A DNA stretch of 64,000 nucleotides. It comes from Anastrepha obliqua (taxonomy: Eukaryota; Arthropoda; Insecta; Diptera; Tephritidae). The stretch is from assembly GCF_027943255.1 (NCBI RefSeq), contig NC_072897.1:20336044-20400043 (forward strand), in the 5' to 3' direction. The notes under the pieces are model-generated. The model was not told where the DNA came from and did not search any database. It saw only the letters and a program-made list of their open reading frames with translations. This document shows, piece by piece, positions 1 to 9,753 of this stretch (position 1 is the first letter of the stretch; each line of letters starts with the position of its first letter). The position numbers were made by a program, and so were the translations under genes.

Positions 1-1253
1 AATGGTCAATACCCATTTCAAAGAACTATTGTCACCAGTGGAGGCAGCGGCGTGGGACTCTTTTGAAAAGGTCGTTACTTCTTTTTTAGGCAAACACAAA
101 AGTCCTTCGAGCTGATAGAGAACGATTTAATCAAAAACAATGCGGAAATGGGTAAATAAAAAACACATATAAGACCGTTATATATACAATATATATATAT
201 ATGTATATAAGACCGTTTTCTCAGTTAACTTTAAAACTAAACAAAAAATTTTAAAGCAAATTTTTAAATTTACATGAGAATATATAGCTCTTAATCTAAA
301 TTTATTGCCCTGCTCCGAACAAACAAGAACGACCAAAATTTGTTCTGAATTGGAAGATTAACCCAGCCTAAGAAAATTATATGCTAATGTGTCACTTACG
401 TATTTATCTAATTCCTTTTTTAATTTTCTTTCAGCAGTAAATATGTCTTTAAAAATTCATTTTATGCACTCCCATTTAAATTTTTTCCCGCAAAATCTTG
501 GCGACGAAAGTGACGAGCATGGCGAAAGGTTTCACCAGCAAATGAAAATGATTGAAAGTCGGTATCAAGGATTCTGGGATGTCGCTATGATGGGTGACTA
601 CTGTTGGTTTCTCATAAGAGAAACCGATCCTTATATAAATAAGCGTCAAAACAAGACACATAACTTTTTCAATTATAAAATAAGATCATAGAGTTAAGAC
701 AGAATACATACAGTACATATGCTATTATTTGTAGGATACTTAAGTTTTACTATATGGATATATTTACTTGAATGCTTGTAACTTTTGTATTAGTTCATCG
801 ATTTTGTTTAATCAAAGTTTATTTTTTTTGTAATAAAACAGAGCTTAGAGTGAAAACAAAAAATACACGAAAAAGTAAAAAGTTTTCGAGATCCTTTCTC
901 TCAAAGTACAATTTTTTTTATATTTTTACTAAAAAAATTTAAAAAATCCGTTATGATAGTTCGTTATCTTTGAATCTGCAGGGCCTAGCAAAAAGTGTTT
1001 TACACACAGTTTATAGGAAATTTTATTACCTTTTAAAAGCTTTAAACGGTTTTGGAATCGCTCAATTCGTTTTCGAGATATATATGATTAAGTGGGCCCA
1101 ATTTTTTGTTTTTTTGAAATAACGGTAATTCGTAAATATCTCAAAAACGTTACCATAGAATAAAAAATAACCTTGATTTTCGGAATCAGACGGTGATTTT
1201 ACATAGGAATTTCATAACGGCGTCTCTGGTGCATTTTGGCTGTAAACCAGTGT
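1..1253 (+). mobile_element. 3' half of a DDE transposon, copy 1 of the family at 10562-14300
   Basis: The window opens inside this element. It holds the end of a transposase gene (to 691) and about 560 bp of AT-rich 3' non-coding sequence without a gene. The right terminus is placed at 1253 because mitochondrial nd3 sequence begins at the next base and because the last bases, CAGTGT, mirror the ACACTG that starts the complete copy at 10562. The rest of its terminal sequence differs from that copy, so the two belong to different subfamilies. The left end and the left target duplication lie outside the window. Confidence 0.6.
2..691 (+). pseudogene. Transposase C-terminal part, two exons, broken
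   Basis: Exon remnant 2-152 reads like FKELLSPVEAAAWDSFEKVV and matches residues just before the last third of the protein at 11734-13640. A frameshift near base 107 interrupts it. A donor at about 153 (GTAAAT) and an acceptor ending at 433 (TTTCTTTCAG) bound an intron. The second exon (434-691) carries NMSLKIHFMHSHL, then DEHGERFHQQ with the presumed catalytic Glu, then ESRYQGFW and GDYCWFL. The intron has the same position and phase as in the copy at 30857-31457, while the full copy has no intron there. It is certainly homologous to the other two copies. A transposase role is inferred. Confidence 0.65.
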
Positions 1254-1305
1254 TATTGGATTATATCCCGAATGAAACCAGGGTATTTTAAATTGATCAA
1301 ATTAA
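1254..1305 (+). pseudogene. nd3: NUMT fragment: 3' end of mitochondrial nd3
   Basis: Read with the invertebrate mitochondrial code this gives IGLYPEWNQGILNWSN followed by TAA at 1303-1305, the C-terminus of NADH dehydrogenase subunit 3. A His normally found before EWNQG appears as Pro. The 5' part of the gene is lost to the transposon ending at 1253. It is not functional in the nucleus. Confidence 0.8.
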
Positions 1306-1310
1306 TAAAT

Positions 1311-1374
1311 AGGATTATAATTTATTATAACATTTGATTTGCATTCAAAAAGTATTGAATTTTTCAATCTTTAA
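1311..1374 (+). pseudogene. trnA: NUMT copy of mitochondrial trnA (UGC)
   Basis: A 64-base tRNA-like stretch immediately follows nd3 as in dipteran mitochondria. The anticodon arm contains ATTTGATTTGCATTCAAA with anticodon TGC, and a TATTGAATTTTTCAATCT T arm follows. It is a relic inside the NUMT. Confidence 0.75.
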
Positions 1375-1424
1375 TTTAATTATAAATTAATATTTAATTT
1401 CAAATATAATCTATAATAAAATAA

Positions 1425-3083
1425 CAATGATGTTACCTTCGAACCCTTAGACTTCGATTCTAGTTTGCCCTCTAATAGTTTTTCACCTCTTAATTTTGGG
1501 ATATTGTGCCTATCTGTTACTGATGTCGTCAAGGGTATTATGAAGCTCAAGCCTTCATCAAAAACTGACTCAGATGGCCTCTCTGCCATCTTGCTGAAGA
1601 ACTGCTTGTGTCTCGCTGAGCCTCTTACAATTATATTTAATAAATCGTTGTCCTCCGGTATCTTTGTTGACGACTGGAAATTTACTTCCGTTACGCCTAT
1701 ATTTAAGAGTGGAAATAAAAACGATGTTAGCAATTACAGACCGATTTCGTAGCTTTCATCTGTCTCAAAACTTTTTGAGATAACAGTGAATGATAAGTTA
1801 TATTTTGCTGTCAAAGGCCTAACATCTACCAACCAGCATGGTTTCGTTGCAAGTCGCTCCACTGTCACTAATTTGTCTATTTTCAATGATTACTGCATTT
1901 CAGCCTTCCAGAACATATCTCAAGTTGATACAATTTATACAGACTTCTCTAAAGCGTTTGACAAAGTATCGCACAGAATACTCTTGTCGAAGCTTGCGTC
2001 ATTGGGTATACACTCCACGTTTTTGTCGTGGATCAAATCATATTTGTCCAACAGGCACTGCGTTGTAGCCGTTGATAATACGACATCCCGTGCATTTATT
2101 TCGTCCTCTGGTGTCCCACAGGGAAGTATTCTAGGACCACTTCTCTTTATACTCTTTATTAACGATATTGGTTCTTGCTTTTCTTTTGCTGAACACTTGT
2201 TGTATGCTGATGATCTTAAAATATTTGCGGATATTAACAGTGTTAGTGACTCTTAAAAGTTGCAAGCCGACTTGCACAATTTTCGGAACTGGTGCATTTA
2301 AACCGTTTGTCACTAAAATATTCTAAATCAAACAATACTTTGCATACTTCGTATAATATTGCTGGCTTACCTTTGCAATCCGTTGGGGAAATTAAAGACT
2401 TAGGCGTTATTTTCGACTCTAAGCTGAACTTCACTAGCCATGTTAACCACGTCATAAGAAGATCATATGCGATGCTAGCATTCGTACGCCGAAATTGTTC
2501 TGCATTAACCAACCCACACACTCCCAAAACATTGTATTGTGCTTTTCTTAGATCAAGATTAGAGTATGCCGCTGTTATTTGGAGACCGTACCAAATACAT
2601 ATCGGATTGAGAGAGTTCAGAAAGTCTTTCTTCGTTTTGCGCTCCGATCTTTAAACTTTTCTGAACCTGTACCATCGTACCGCTCTCGATGTTTATTGAT
2701 CGACTTAAAACCACTTGATAGCAGACGATATATTCTATCGTGCTCATTTATTATTCGTATCATTTCTGGATCTATTGATTGTCCTTCCCTTTTAAGTAAA
2801 ATTCAATTTAATATACCCAATATGAGGCTCCGACAGTACGAAACCTTTAAAATTGGCTTCTCGAGAACCAACTATGGGGTGAATGCTCCGATTCCTAGAG
2901 CATGTGCAGATTTAAATATGTTTTTCAATTCTTCTGGTGCTGATTTTAGATGGCCGTATGGCATTTTAGTCAACCATCTTAAATCGTTTTTTTCTTAGTA
3001 ACTACTAAACTATCGTACATTAGCTAAATATAGTCTGTAAGAATGTATCCATTCAAACACAATAAATAAATAAATAAAAATAA
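1425..3083 (+). mobile_element. 5'-truncated LINE (CR1/Jockey-type reverse transcriptase)
   Basis: This non-LTR retrotransposon lies inside the NUMT between trnA and trnN. Its reverse transcriptase is read in pieces. The 5' part is at 1425-1752 (VSNYRPIS motif). The core at 1786-2256 has TDFSKAFDKVSH (motif A), SGVPQGSILGPLLF (motif B) and YADDLKIF (the YxDD site). The thumb follows at 2292-2998. An in-frame TAG at 1750 and stops near 2255 and 2299 break it. No endonuclease or first ORF is present, as expected after 5' truncation. The 3' end is an (AATA)n tract at about 3059-3083. The clade is uncertain (CR1, Daphne or Jockey group). Confidence 0.85.
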
Positions 3084-3121
3084 ACACTTGAAGTAAATTT
3101 ACTAAATTCTTAATTAATAAT

Positions 3122-3187
3122 TTAACTGAGGCCAAAAAGAGGCATAGTACTGTTAATGATAGAACTAAAATAAAAATTTCCAATTAA
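3122..3187 (+). pseudogene. trnN: NUMT copy of mitochondrial trnN (GUU)
   Basis: The stretch contains AGGCCAAAAAGAGGCAT and the anticodon loop CTGTTAATG (anticodon GTT), both typical of dipteran mitochondrial tRNA-Asn, and ends CCAATTAA. It is followed without a gap by trnS1, as in mitochondria. Confidence 0.8.
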
Positions 3188-3256
3188 GGAAGTAAGATGT
3201 TCAAGAAATAGCTGCTAACTTTTATCTTTTAATGGTTCAATTCCATTGCTACTTCT
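3188..3256 (+). pseudogene. trnS1: NUMT copy of mitochondrial trnS1 (GCU)
   Basis: The core ATAGCTGCTAACTTTTATCT holds the GCT anticodon and has the short D-armless form of mitochondrial tRNA-Ser(AGN). A T arm TGGTTCAATTCCA follows. It abuts trnN and trnE in mitochondrial order. Confidence 0.8.
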
Positions 3257-3330
3257 ATTTACATGGTTAAAGAAAAAAACATTACATTTTCATTGTAAAA
3301 CATTACATTTTCATGGTAAAATTAAAATAA
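3257..3330 (+). pseudogene. trnE: NUMT copy of mitochondrial trnE with a 21-bp internal duplication
   Basis: The anticodon arm TTACATTTTCATTGTAA (anticodon TTC) of mitochondrial tRNA-Glu is present. It occurs twice in tandem, at 3280-3300 and 3301-3321, with one base difference. The duplication would destroy the fold, so it probably arose after transfer to the nucleus. Confidence 0.7.
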
Positions 3331-3521
3331 TTTTTTTTTATAAATTACTAAATTATATGCATTATATTTAAATATTTAATAAATTAAGTCATAGTAATAA
3401 TAATTAGTATGTATATAATCTTTGTTTTACTACCTTAAATTTAAATTAAATATTTAATTTCTTCCTAAAATTATCAATTAAGCAATTAACTTATAAGTTA
3501 CTAAAATTTATTCACTACATA
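3331..3521. other. AT-rich spacer inside the NUMT
   Basis: About 190 bases of nearly pure A and T lie between trnE and trnF, where dipteran mitochondria normally have only a short spacer. I see no gene, no clear repeat and no match to the mitochondrial control region. It could be expanded spacer or a small AT-rich insertion. Confidence 0.4.
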
Positions 3522-3589
3522 CATTCAAGAATTACATAATTACCCTAACATCGTCAGTGCTATACTCTATAACTTAAGCTACTTGAATA
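3522..3589 (-). pseudogene. trnF: NUMT copy of mitochondrial trnF
   Basis: On the minus strand the sequence begins ATTCAAGTAGCTTAAGTTA and has the anticodon region CACTGACGATG. Mitochondrial tRNA-Phe has GAA at this point, so the anticodon appears mutated to GAC. Its orientation and position next to the nd5 3' end fit mitochondrial order. Confidence 0.7.
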
Positions 3590-3870
3590 GAAAAAGAATC
3601 TTAAAAGGAAAGTACTTCATAAAACAAATAATAAAACATAAATATTTCACTTATTATTATATAAAAAAAGAGCTAATGTGGAATATTCAATCAATTTATT
3701 ATATAAATTCTGCCACCCCTATGAATTCGGATCATACTTGATCAAAAGATTTGTAAACAATTATATAAACCTAAAACTAAAGCAGGATTAATTACCCCAG
3801 ATCTAGGAATAAAGGTATTCATCACTTAAATTAGAAAAATATCTCACTAAATAACTATTTAAAGATTTGT
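3590..3870 (-). pseudogene. nd5: NUMT nd5, C-terminal segment
   Basis: The minus strand reads NKSLNSYLVRYFSNL near 3870 and later GWQNLYNKLIEYSTLALF, the end of NADH dehydrogenase subunit 5. Several stops and shifts interrupt it. The segment is cut at the TA dinucleotide 3871-3872 by the mariner element and resumes at 10388. Confidence 0.8.
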
Positions 3871-4531
3871 TATTAGGAGGTTCAATTAGTTTTAAAGGTG
3901 ACACACAGATGGCGCTATTTATCACTTTATCGCGTTGGCAATACTGAATATATATTCATGACAAAGCGTCATCCCTAGGCTTTGTTTATCAGTATCTGTC
4001 ATTTCGCTGAAGTATAAACAACGCAGTGTTTTCGTGCTCCGAGTATGTCAACTTTCGTGCCGTCGAAACGCAATTTGCGGGAAGCTTTGCTTTTCTGCCT
4101 CAATTTGAAAAAAAAATACAGCCCAAGCCCGTGAATTGCTGCAGGAGGCCTACCCAGACCATACTCCGTCGATTTCAACATGTGAGTACTGGTTTCGACG
4201 ATTCAAAAGTGGTGATTTTCACACCGAAGACAAGGAGCGTCTTGGCCAGCCCAAAAAGTTCGAGGACGCGGAATTGGGGGAATTGGTAAACGAGGACTCG
4301 TGCCAAACCCAAGAAGAGCTTGCTGAATCATTGGGCGTTGATAAATCAACCGTTTGCAAGCGTCTAAAAGCGATGGGAATGATCCAAAAGCAAGGACATT
4401 GGGTCCCGTACGAGTTGAAGCTGCGCGACGTCGAACGGCGATTTTTTACGTGCGAATTGCTGATCGAGCGACAAAATCGGAAGGGTTTTTTGCATCGGGT
4501 GGTGACTGGCGACGAAAAATGGATCCACTAC

Positions 4532-4768
4532 TGTCACCTGATGTGGCAACGCTGCCATAAGCTTACAAAATACATCCCTGTGGACGTCCGCCCAGTTGAG
4601 CGTAGTACCCGTTACCGGCAACACCCGAAGTTTGATAATATATTGAAATACGGTCTTGGTTATACCAAAACGAAAATAAATGAGATATATATAGCATTAA
4701 AAGTGTAGTCGTGTTTATATTGGTAAAAGTTGGCCATAGTGACTGAGGTACATCGTGGGCATATGACA
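4532..4768 (+). repeat. 5' LTR of the Gypsy element
   Basis: 237 bp, starting TGTCACC and ending ATATGACA. It matches the 3' LTR except for G against A in the GTTGAGCGTAG stretch near 4600. I could not identify the tRNA primer-binding site with confidence in the bases that follow. Confidence 0.93.
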
Positions 4769-5024
4769 ATTTTCAGAAGTGGACTATGAGCAACCGCCTG
4801 AGACTTCGCTGACAACGCGCCGTTAAATTGAGACTCCGCTGGCAAAATCGTTTAAATTGCTACGCGTACGTGTATTTTGTTGTTGCGATATTCATCGAAA
4901 TCGATGTATGTATGTGATGACCGAACACGTCGGCCTTTAAATCACAGCATCCGAAACCGAAAGTGAAGTGAACGAAGAAAAATACTTCTAACCGAAAAAG
5001 TCCGCAAAAATTCGAAGTCGCAAA

Positions 5025-6392
5025 TTGGTCCGAAGCAAATTGCCATTACGCAGCCGAAAAGTATGTGATTTAAAAAAGATGTGCCGTGATGCTGGTTTAC
5101 CAGTAACGGGTAACAAAAATCAACTAATTGAACGGTTGATGGACAACAATGTATCCGAAAGCGAAAGTGATACTCAAAGTGTTGTAATGCAGCGTTTATC
5201 GTCTTTAGAAAAAACTATTTCGGACTTAGTGCTACAACAAAAACAAAATAAAATGACATCAAATAATTTTGTACCACCAATATCGTCTTCACCGGTAAAT
5301 GTTATTGGTAATATGGAAAAGTCCGCTCCAACCGTAACGAGTACATATACCGTGATGCATCCACAAGTATTACCGAACGCATACAATAGTCAACATTCGC
5401 TGTGGACAACCGCTCAAGAGCCCAGCAATGTTAATTTTGCCGAATTTTCTCAATCGTGACACGTCGCGTTTGTGCCGCAATCAAATGCATATGTTTCGCA
5501 CGCTGGTATGCAAGCACCACCGACATTTGTGCCACCAGTGACATCCGCGCCGTATGCAACGTACCAGAATCCGTCAGTACCGTACACATTCGATTACGTT
5601 CGCGCACCGCCGGTAGTACCGAATTATCACAATCCATACGAGAATGTGCGCGATATTGTTGAACTTTTACCCGTTTTTGACCCATCGTCCGATCGTTCGT
5701 TAACATCAAAACAATTCGTAAAACGCGTTGAAAATCTGAGAAGTGTATATGGGTGGAGAGAAAACACACTTTTGTTTCCCGTACAGCAAAAGATGCGGGG
5801 ATCAGCAAAATATTGTGTTGATTCTCTGCAAGACGTGTTTCTTTCGTGGGCAGAATTCGTTCATAAATTTCTGCTAAACTTTCCGTGCATCGAAAATGAA
5901 GCCGATGTGCATCTTAAGATGGCACAAACGAAACGGCAAAGCAATGAGTCCGCTCAAGAGTTTTATTACCGCATGCTTGCCTTAGGTTCAAAAGGTGGGT
6001 TATCCGACTCGAGTATTGCGCGCCATATTATAAACGGCATTAATGATTCAGACTTACGTAAGAAAATTTCTAATAACTATACGCATTGTCAAGATTTACT
6101 AAGTGACATTATAAACTTTAATATTTATAACGAAGTGAAAACCGCGCCACCTAAAATGGTATTCAAAACAAACGCGTCGATAGAAAAACCGCCGAATCGA
6201 AAGTTTCCGGTTACAGAAAATCAAAAGCCACAAACACCGTTACCACTCGAAAAAGTTAAGTGCTATAACTGCTTTAAATTTGGACATTATTCCGTAAATT
6301 GTGCTGAGCCACAACGTAAGCCGCGCTGTGCCAACGCACAACGCATAAAACCGCAGACTCTAATGCAAAAACTGAAAACCGCATTAATATAA
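5025..6392 (+). pseudogene. gag: Gypsy gag with SAP-like domain and zinc knuckle; one premature stop
   Basis: The polyprotein packages the element RNA into virus-like particles. Residues about 10-45 (SRKVCDLKKMCRDAGLPVTG and on) look like a SAP DNA-binding helix pair, unusual but known in some arthropod Gypsy gags. A capsid-like region follows, then one CCHC knuckle CYNCFKFGHYSVNC near the end. TGA at 5457-5459 splits the frame into 144 residues and a downstream part in the same frame. Pol follows in the -1 frame, as in many Gypsy elements that use frameshifting. Confidence 0.85.
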
Positions 6393-6436
6393 TTGATCAG
6401 CGCGCATGTGATGATAAAATAGTTAAAACAATCAAA

Positions 6437-9400
6437 GTGAACGGTATAGAAACTCTAGCATTTGTGGACCCTGGTAGTAGTCGTACACTTATTCGTAAAA
6501 CATTCGCGCGTAAAATCGGAGACGTGCGTGAGCAACTCACAATATTGAAAGGGTTCGCGGGCGGACAATATGCTAGTACCGAAATTGTAAGTGCGATAAT
6601 AGAAATTGACGGTAATAGTAATCCAACTAGTATGCCTGTCATTGACGATGATTTCTTGTGTGAAGCCGTATTGTTAGGACGAGACGTATTGTGCCGCGCG
6701 GGTGATCGCTTAGTTATTGAACAAGATCAGTGCCGCATAGAAGACATAAATAAAATTGAGGTTACAAATGATTTAAGTGTAATTGATCGCCAGAGCTTGC
6801 AACAACTACTAACACAACACGCTGATGTTTTTGCAAGAAATTTATCTGAAATTGGTAAGTGTGATGTTGCAAAAATGAGTATCGAATTAAACATCAACAT
6901 ACCAATTTGCCTTAAGCCGTACCGTATTCCGTTCGCTAAACGCGCGATCGTTTCCGAAATCGTATCTGAATTATTAAGCAACAATATAATTCGACCGAGT
7001 GAGTCACCTTACGCCGCGCCAGTTGTTCTCGTCGAAAAAAAGAATGGCGAACATCGCTTATGTGTGGACTACCGCAGTCTAAACAAAGTTACTATAAAAA
7101 GACCTTATCCCATGCCGATCATGAAAGAACAGTTCGCGCAACTTGCCGGAAATAATTTTTTTACAACGCTTGATCTATGTACCGGGTATCATCAAATTGA
7201 AATAGATGAATCCTCAAAAAAATATACCGCTTTCGTAACTACTGACGGCCACTACGAATACAACCGCATGCCGTTCGGTCTGGTAAACGCGCCCGCTGTG
7301 TTCCAATGTATGATGGATAAAATTATTGCACAAATGCCGCGCGGTGAAGTGTTAGCATATTTGAATGACGTTATTATTCCAAGTAAAACTATTGACGAAG
7401 GACTTAAGCGACTCGAAAAATTTCTAAAAATATTAAAACGTTATGGACTTACATTGCGCATGGACAAATGTAGATTTCTTAAAAATGAAATTGAGCATTT
7501 GGGCCATGTAATTAATAGAAACGGTATAACGCCGGGTAAACGTAAAGTAGCCGCGATCGCAGATTTTACGCCGCCTAAAAACGTCACAGAGGTTCGAGGA
7601 TTTCTAGGTCTTACTGGATTTTTCCGAAAATTCGTCCCTAATTATTCGATCATAGTCAAACCAATAACGCATCTCCTACGTAAAGAAGAACAACAAAAGT
7701 TTGTGTGGGGCGAAGCGCAGCAACGAGCGTTTACTGAGTTAATACAAAAACTGTGCAATGAACCACTTCTTGCGCTCTACGATTCGTCCGCTCAGCATGA
7801 GGTGCATACCGATGCGTCTAGTGTTGGGCTGGCAGGAGTTATGCTGCAATCATCTGATGGCAAAAAGTGGCAACCAGTGTTCTATTATAGCCGACATTGC
7901 ACTGACGCAGAAAGCCGCTACCATAGCTACGCGCTAGAAGCGCTCGCCGCTGTCGAAACGCTGGACCGCTTCCGCATATACTTACTCGGGAAACCGTTCC
8001 TCCTCGTAACCGATTGCTCCGCGCTCGCAAAAATTAAAGAAAATAAAGAACTTAAGCCGAATATTGCACGTTGGTGGCTCAGGCTACTCGAATTTGATTT
8101 TGAGTGTATCCACCGCCAGGGAAGCTCGTTATCCCACGTGGACGCGCTCAGTCGTATGCAGGTAGAAAAACCAAAAGAAATAGAGCCAGCCGGTTTCGTA
8201 CTTACAGTGACCGCAGATCAGCGCGACTGGCTTTTAACAATGCAGCTGCAAGACACCGCGCTCCGTGAAATAATACAAATTCTTAATGGTGAATTAAAAT
8301 CCGAACGTGAAAAACAATTGAGTACCGAGTCTCAACTAAAAAATCAGAGACTCCATAAAAAACTACCAAGCGCGCTAGCGTTTGTCGTTCTGAAAGCAGT
8401 GCGCTGGCGGGTTGTTAAATCGTGTCACGATGACGCGGGACATCCCGCGCTTGAAAAGACAATCGAGAGAATAAAAGCGTTTTACTGGTTCGCTAATTTA
8501 CGACGCTATGTTAAAAGTTATATTTCCGCGTGCATACCGTGTTGCTACCAAAAGAATCGGCCTGGTGAAATTGAAGGTAGTATGCATTTCAGCCAAATCG
8601 ATCCCATCCCGTTCCGCGTTATCCATATCGATCACATGGGCCCATTCATTCGCAGTAAACGTGGCAACTCGTACGTTCTCGCGGTATCGGATGCGTTTTC
8701 AAAATTCTTAATTGTGAAAGCCGTGCGCGATACCAAAACAGCACCCGTAATCAACACTCTCAACGAAGTATCGAGCTATTTTGGCTTACCAAATCAAATC
8801 GTAAGCGAAGGAACCGCGTTTACGTCTAAAGCGTTCGAGATTTACTGTGACGAAAATGGAATACATCACACCAAAGCTGCTGTACGTACCCCGCGCGCTA
8901 ACGGCCAAGTTGAGCGCGCCAACCAAATTATTCTCAATTTTCTCCGAACGACCACGGAAAACCCCAAAGACTGGGACGTAAAAATTAAAGATCTTCAATG
9001 GACAATTAACTCGCAAAAAAATTCAACTACGGGTTTCTGTCCAAATGAGCTCGTATTTGATTTTAAATTACGCGACACTATCCAAAATCGTCTGCTGGCT
9101 GCAATTCAGGATGATTTGTCGGATTCCAATAATACGTTACCAATAGAAGAGAGGCGTGAGCAAGCCGTTACTAACATAAACGACGAACGCGCTAAATGGA
9201 AATTGCGATTTGACAAACGACATGCCAAACCGTCAACATACAACGATAACGACCTTGTCGTAATTGAAAATGAACCGTCCGCTGTTGGTGAATCCCGCAA
9301 ATTAGAACCGAGATATCGTGGTCCGTACATTATATCCAAGGTTCTCGGCAACGATCGATATCTTATCGAAGACATACCAGGTATGCAAATCACGAAGAAG

Positions 9401-9445
9401 AAATTTAGTTTACACATCAGACAAAACAAAACGTTGGTGCAGTAG
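6437..9445 (+). CDS. pol: Gypsy pol polyprotein: open frame with altered catalytic sites
   Basis: About 1000 residues without a stop. The order is protease (residues about 5-60), reverse transcriptase (about 150-400, TLDLCTGYHQIEI), RNase H (EVHTDASS to HVDALSR), integrase zinc finger (HDDAGH to CIPCC) and integrase core (HIDHMGPF to RANGQVERANQ), then a C-terminal chromatin-reading-like tail. Three sites look damaged. The protease has VDPGSS where D-S/T-G is expected. The reverse transcriptase box is YLND where YxDD is expected. The second integrase Asp is missing from VSEGTAFTS. The product would probably be inactive, so recent movement would need enzymes supplied in trans. Confidence 0.85.
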   Translation: MNGIETLAFVDPGSSRTLIRKTFARKIGDVREQLTILKGFAGGQYASTEIVSAIIEIDGNSNPTSMPVIDDDFLCEAVLLGRDVLCRAGDRLVIEQDQCRIEDINKIEVTNDLSVIDRQSLQQLLTQHADVFARNLSEIGKCDVAKMSIELNINIPICLKPYRIPFAKRAIVSEIVSELLSNNIIRPSESPYAAPVVLVEKKNGEHRLCVDYRSLNKVTIKRPYPMPIMKEQFAQLAGNNFFTTLDLCTGYHQIEIDESSKKYTAFVTTDGHYEYNRMPFGLVNAPAVFQCMMDKIIAQMPRGEVLAYLNDVIIPSKTIDEGLKRLEKFLKILKRYGLTLRMDKCRFLKNEIEHLGHVINRNGITPGKRKVAAIADFTPPKNVTEVRGFLGLTGFFRKFVPNYSIIVKPITHLLRKEEQQKFVWGEAQQRAFTELIQKLCNEPLLALYDSSAQHEVHTDASSVGLAGVMLQSSDGKKWQPVFYYSRHCTDAESRYHSYALEALAAVETLDRFRIYLLGKPFLLVTDCSALAKIKENKELKPNIARWWLRLLEFDFECIHRQGSSLSHVDALSRMQVEKPKEIEPAGFVLTVTADQRDWLLTMQLQDTALREIIQILNGELKSEREKQLSTESQLKNQRLHKKLPSALAFVVLKAVRWRVVKSCHDDAGHPALEKTIERIKAFYWFANLRRYVKSYISACIPCCYQKNRPGEIEGSMHFSQIDPIPFRVIHIDHMGPFIRSKRGNSYVLAVSDAFSKFLIVKAVRDTKTAPVINTLNEVSSYFGLPNQIVSEGTAFTSKAFEIYCDENGIHHTKAAVRTPRANGQVERANQIILNFLRTTTENPKDWDVKIKDLQWTINSQKNSTTGFCPNELVFDFKLRDTIQNRLLAAIQDDLSDSNNTLPIEERREQAVTNINDERAKWKLRFDKRHAKPSTYNDNDLVVIENEPSAVGESRKLEPRYRGPYIISKVLGNDRYLIEDIPGMQITKKKFSLHIRQNKTLVQ

Positions 9446-9516
9446 TGCACCTGAACTTGACGACGATGATTCCGACCACGAAATCGAGGGCGATTTACCT
9501 GCAGGAGTGGCCGAGC

Positions 9517-9753
9517 TGTCACCTGATGTGGCAACGCTGCCATAAGCTTACAAAATACATCCCTGTGGACGTCCGCCCAGTTGAACGTAGTACCCGTTAC
9601 CGGCAACACCCGAAGTTTGATAATATATTGAAATACGGTCTTGGTTATACCAAAACGAAAATAAATGAGATATATATAGCATTAAAAGTGTAGTCGTGTT
9701 TATATTGGTAAAAGTTGGCCATAGTGACTGAGGTACATCGTGGGCATATGACA
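9517..9753 (+). repeat. 3' LTR of the Gypsy element
   Basis: 237 bp, same ends as the 5' LTR, with one base difference seen. It is followed by the CTAC duplication and the resumed mariner gene. The short stretch GCAGGAGTGG just before it may serve as the polypurine tract, though it is a weak match. Confidence 0.92.

Larger units (their letters stand above)
4532..9753 (+). mobile_element. Gypsy-type LTR retrotransposon, nearly full length, very similar LTRs
   Basis: Two 237-bp LTRs (TGTCACC...ATATGACA) bound a 5.2 kb element with gag and pol and no env. A 4-bp target duplication CTAC lies at 4528-4531 and 9754-9757. It is confirmed because the mariner reading frame is continuous when one copy is kept. 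The order protease, reverse transcriptase, RNase H, integrase identifies the Ty3/Gypsy group. The LTRs differ at one base by my reading, so insertion was recent, yet gag has a stop and several pol active sites are altered. Confidence 0.93.

Noticed and set aside
1311..3330. Functional tRNA genes
   Set aside because: All are mitochondrial-type relics in a NUMT. trnE has a disrupting duplication, and nuclear polymerase III boxes are not expected in them.
3331..3521. Mitochondrial control region
   Set aside because: The position between trnE and trnF does not fit, and no poly-T stretch or tRNA-Ile neighbour is present.
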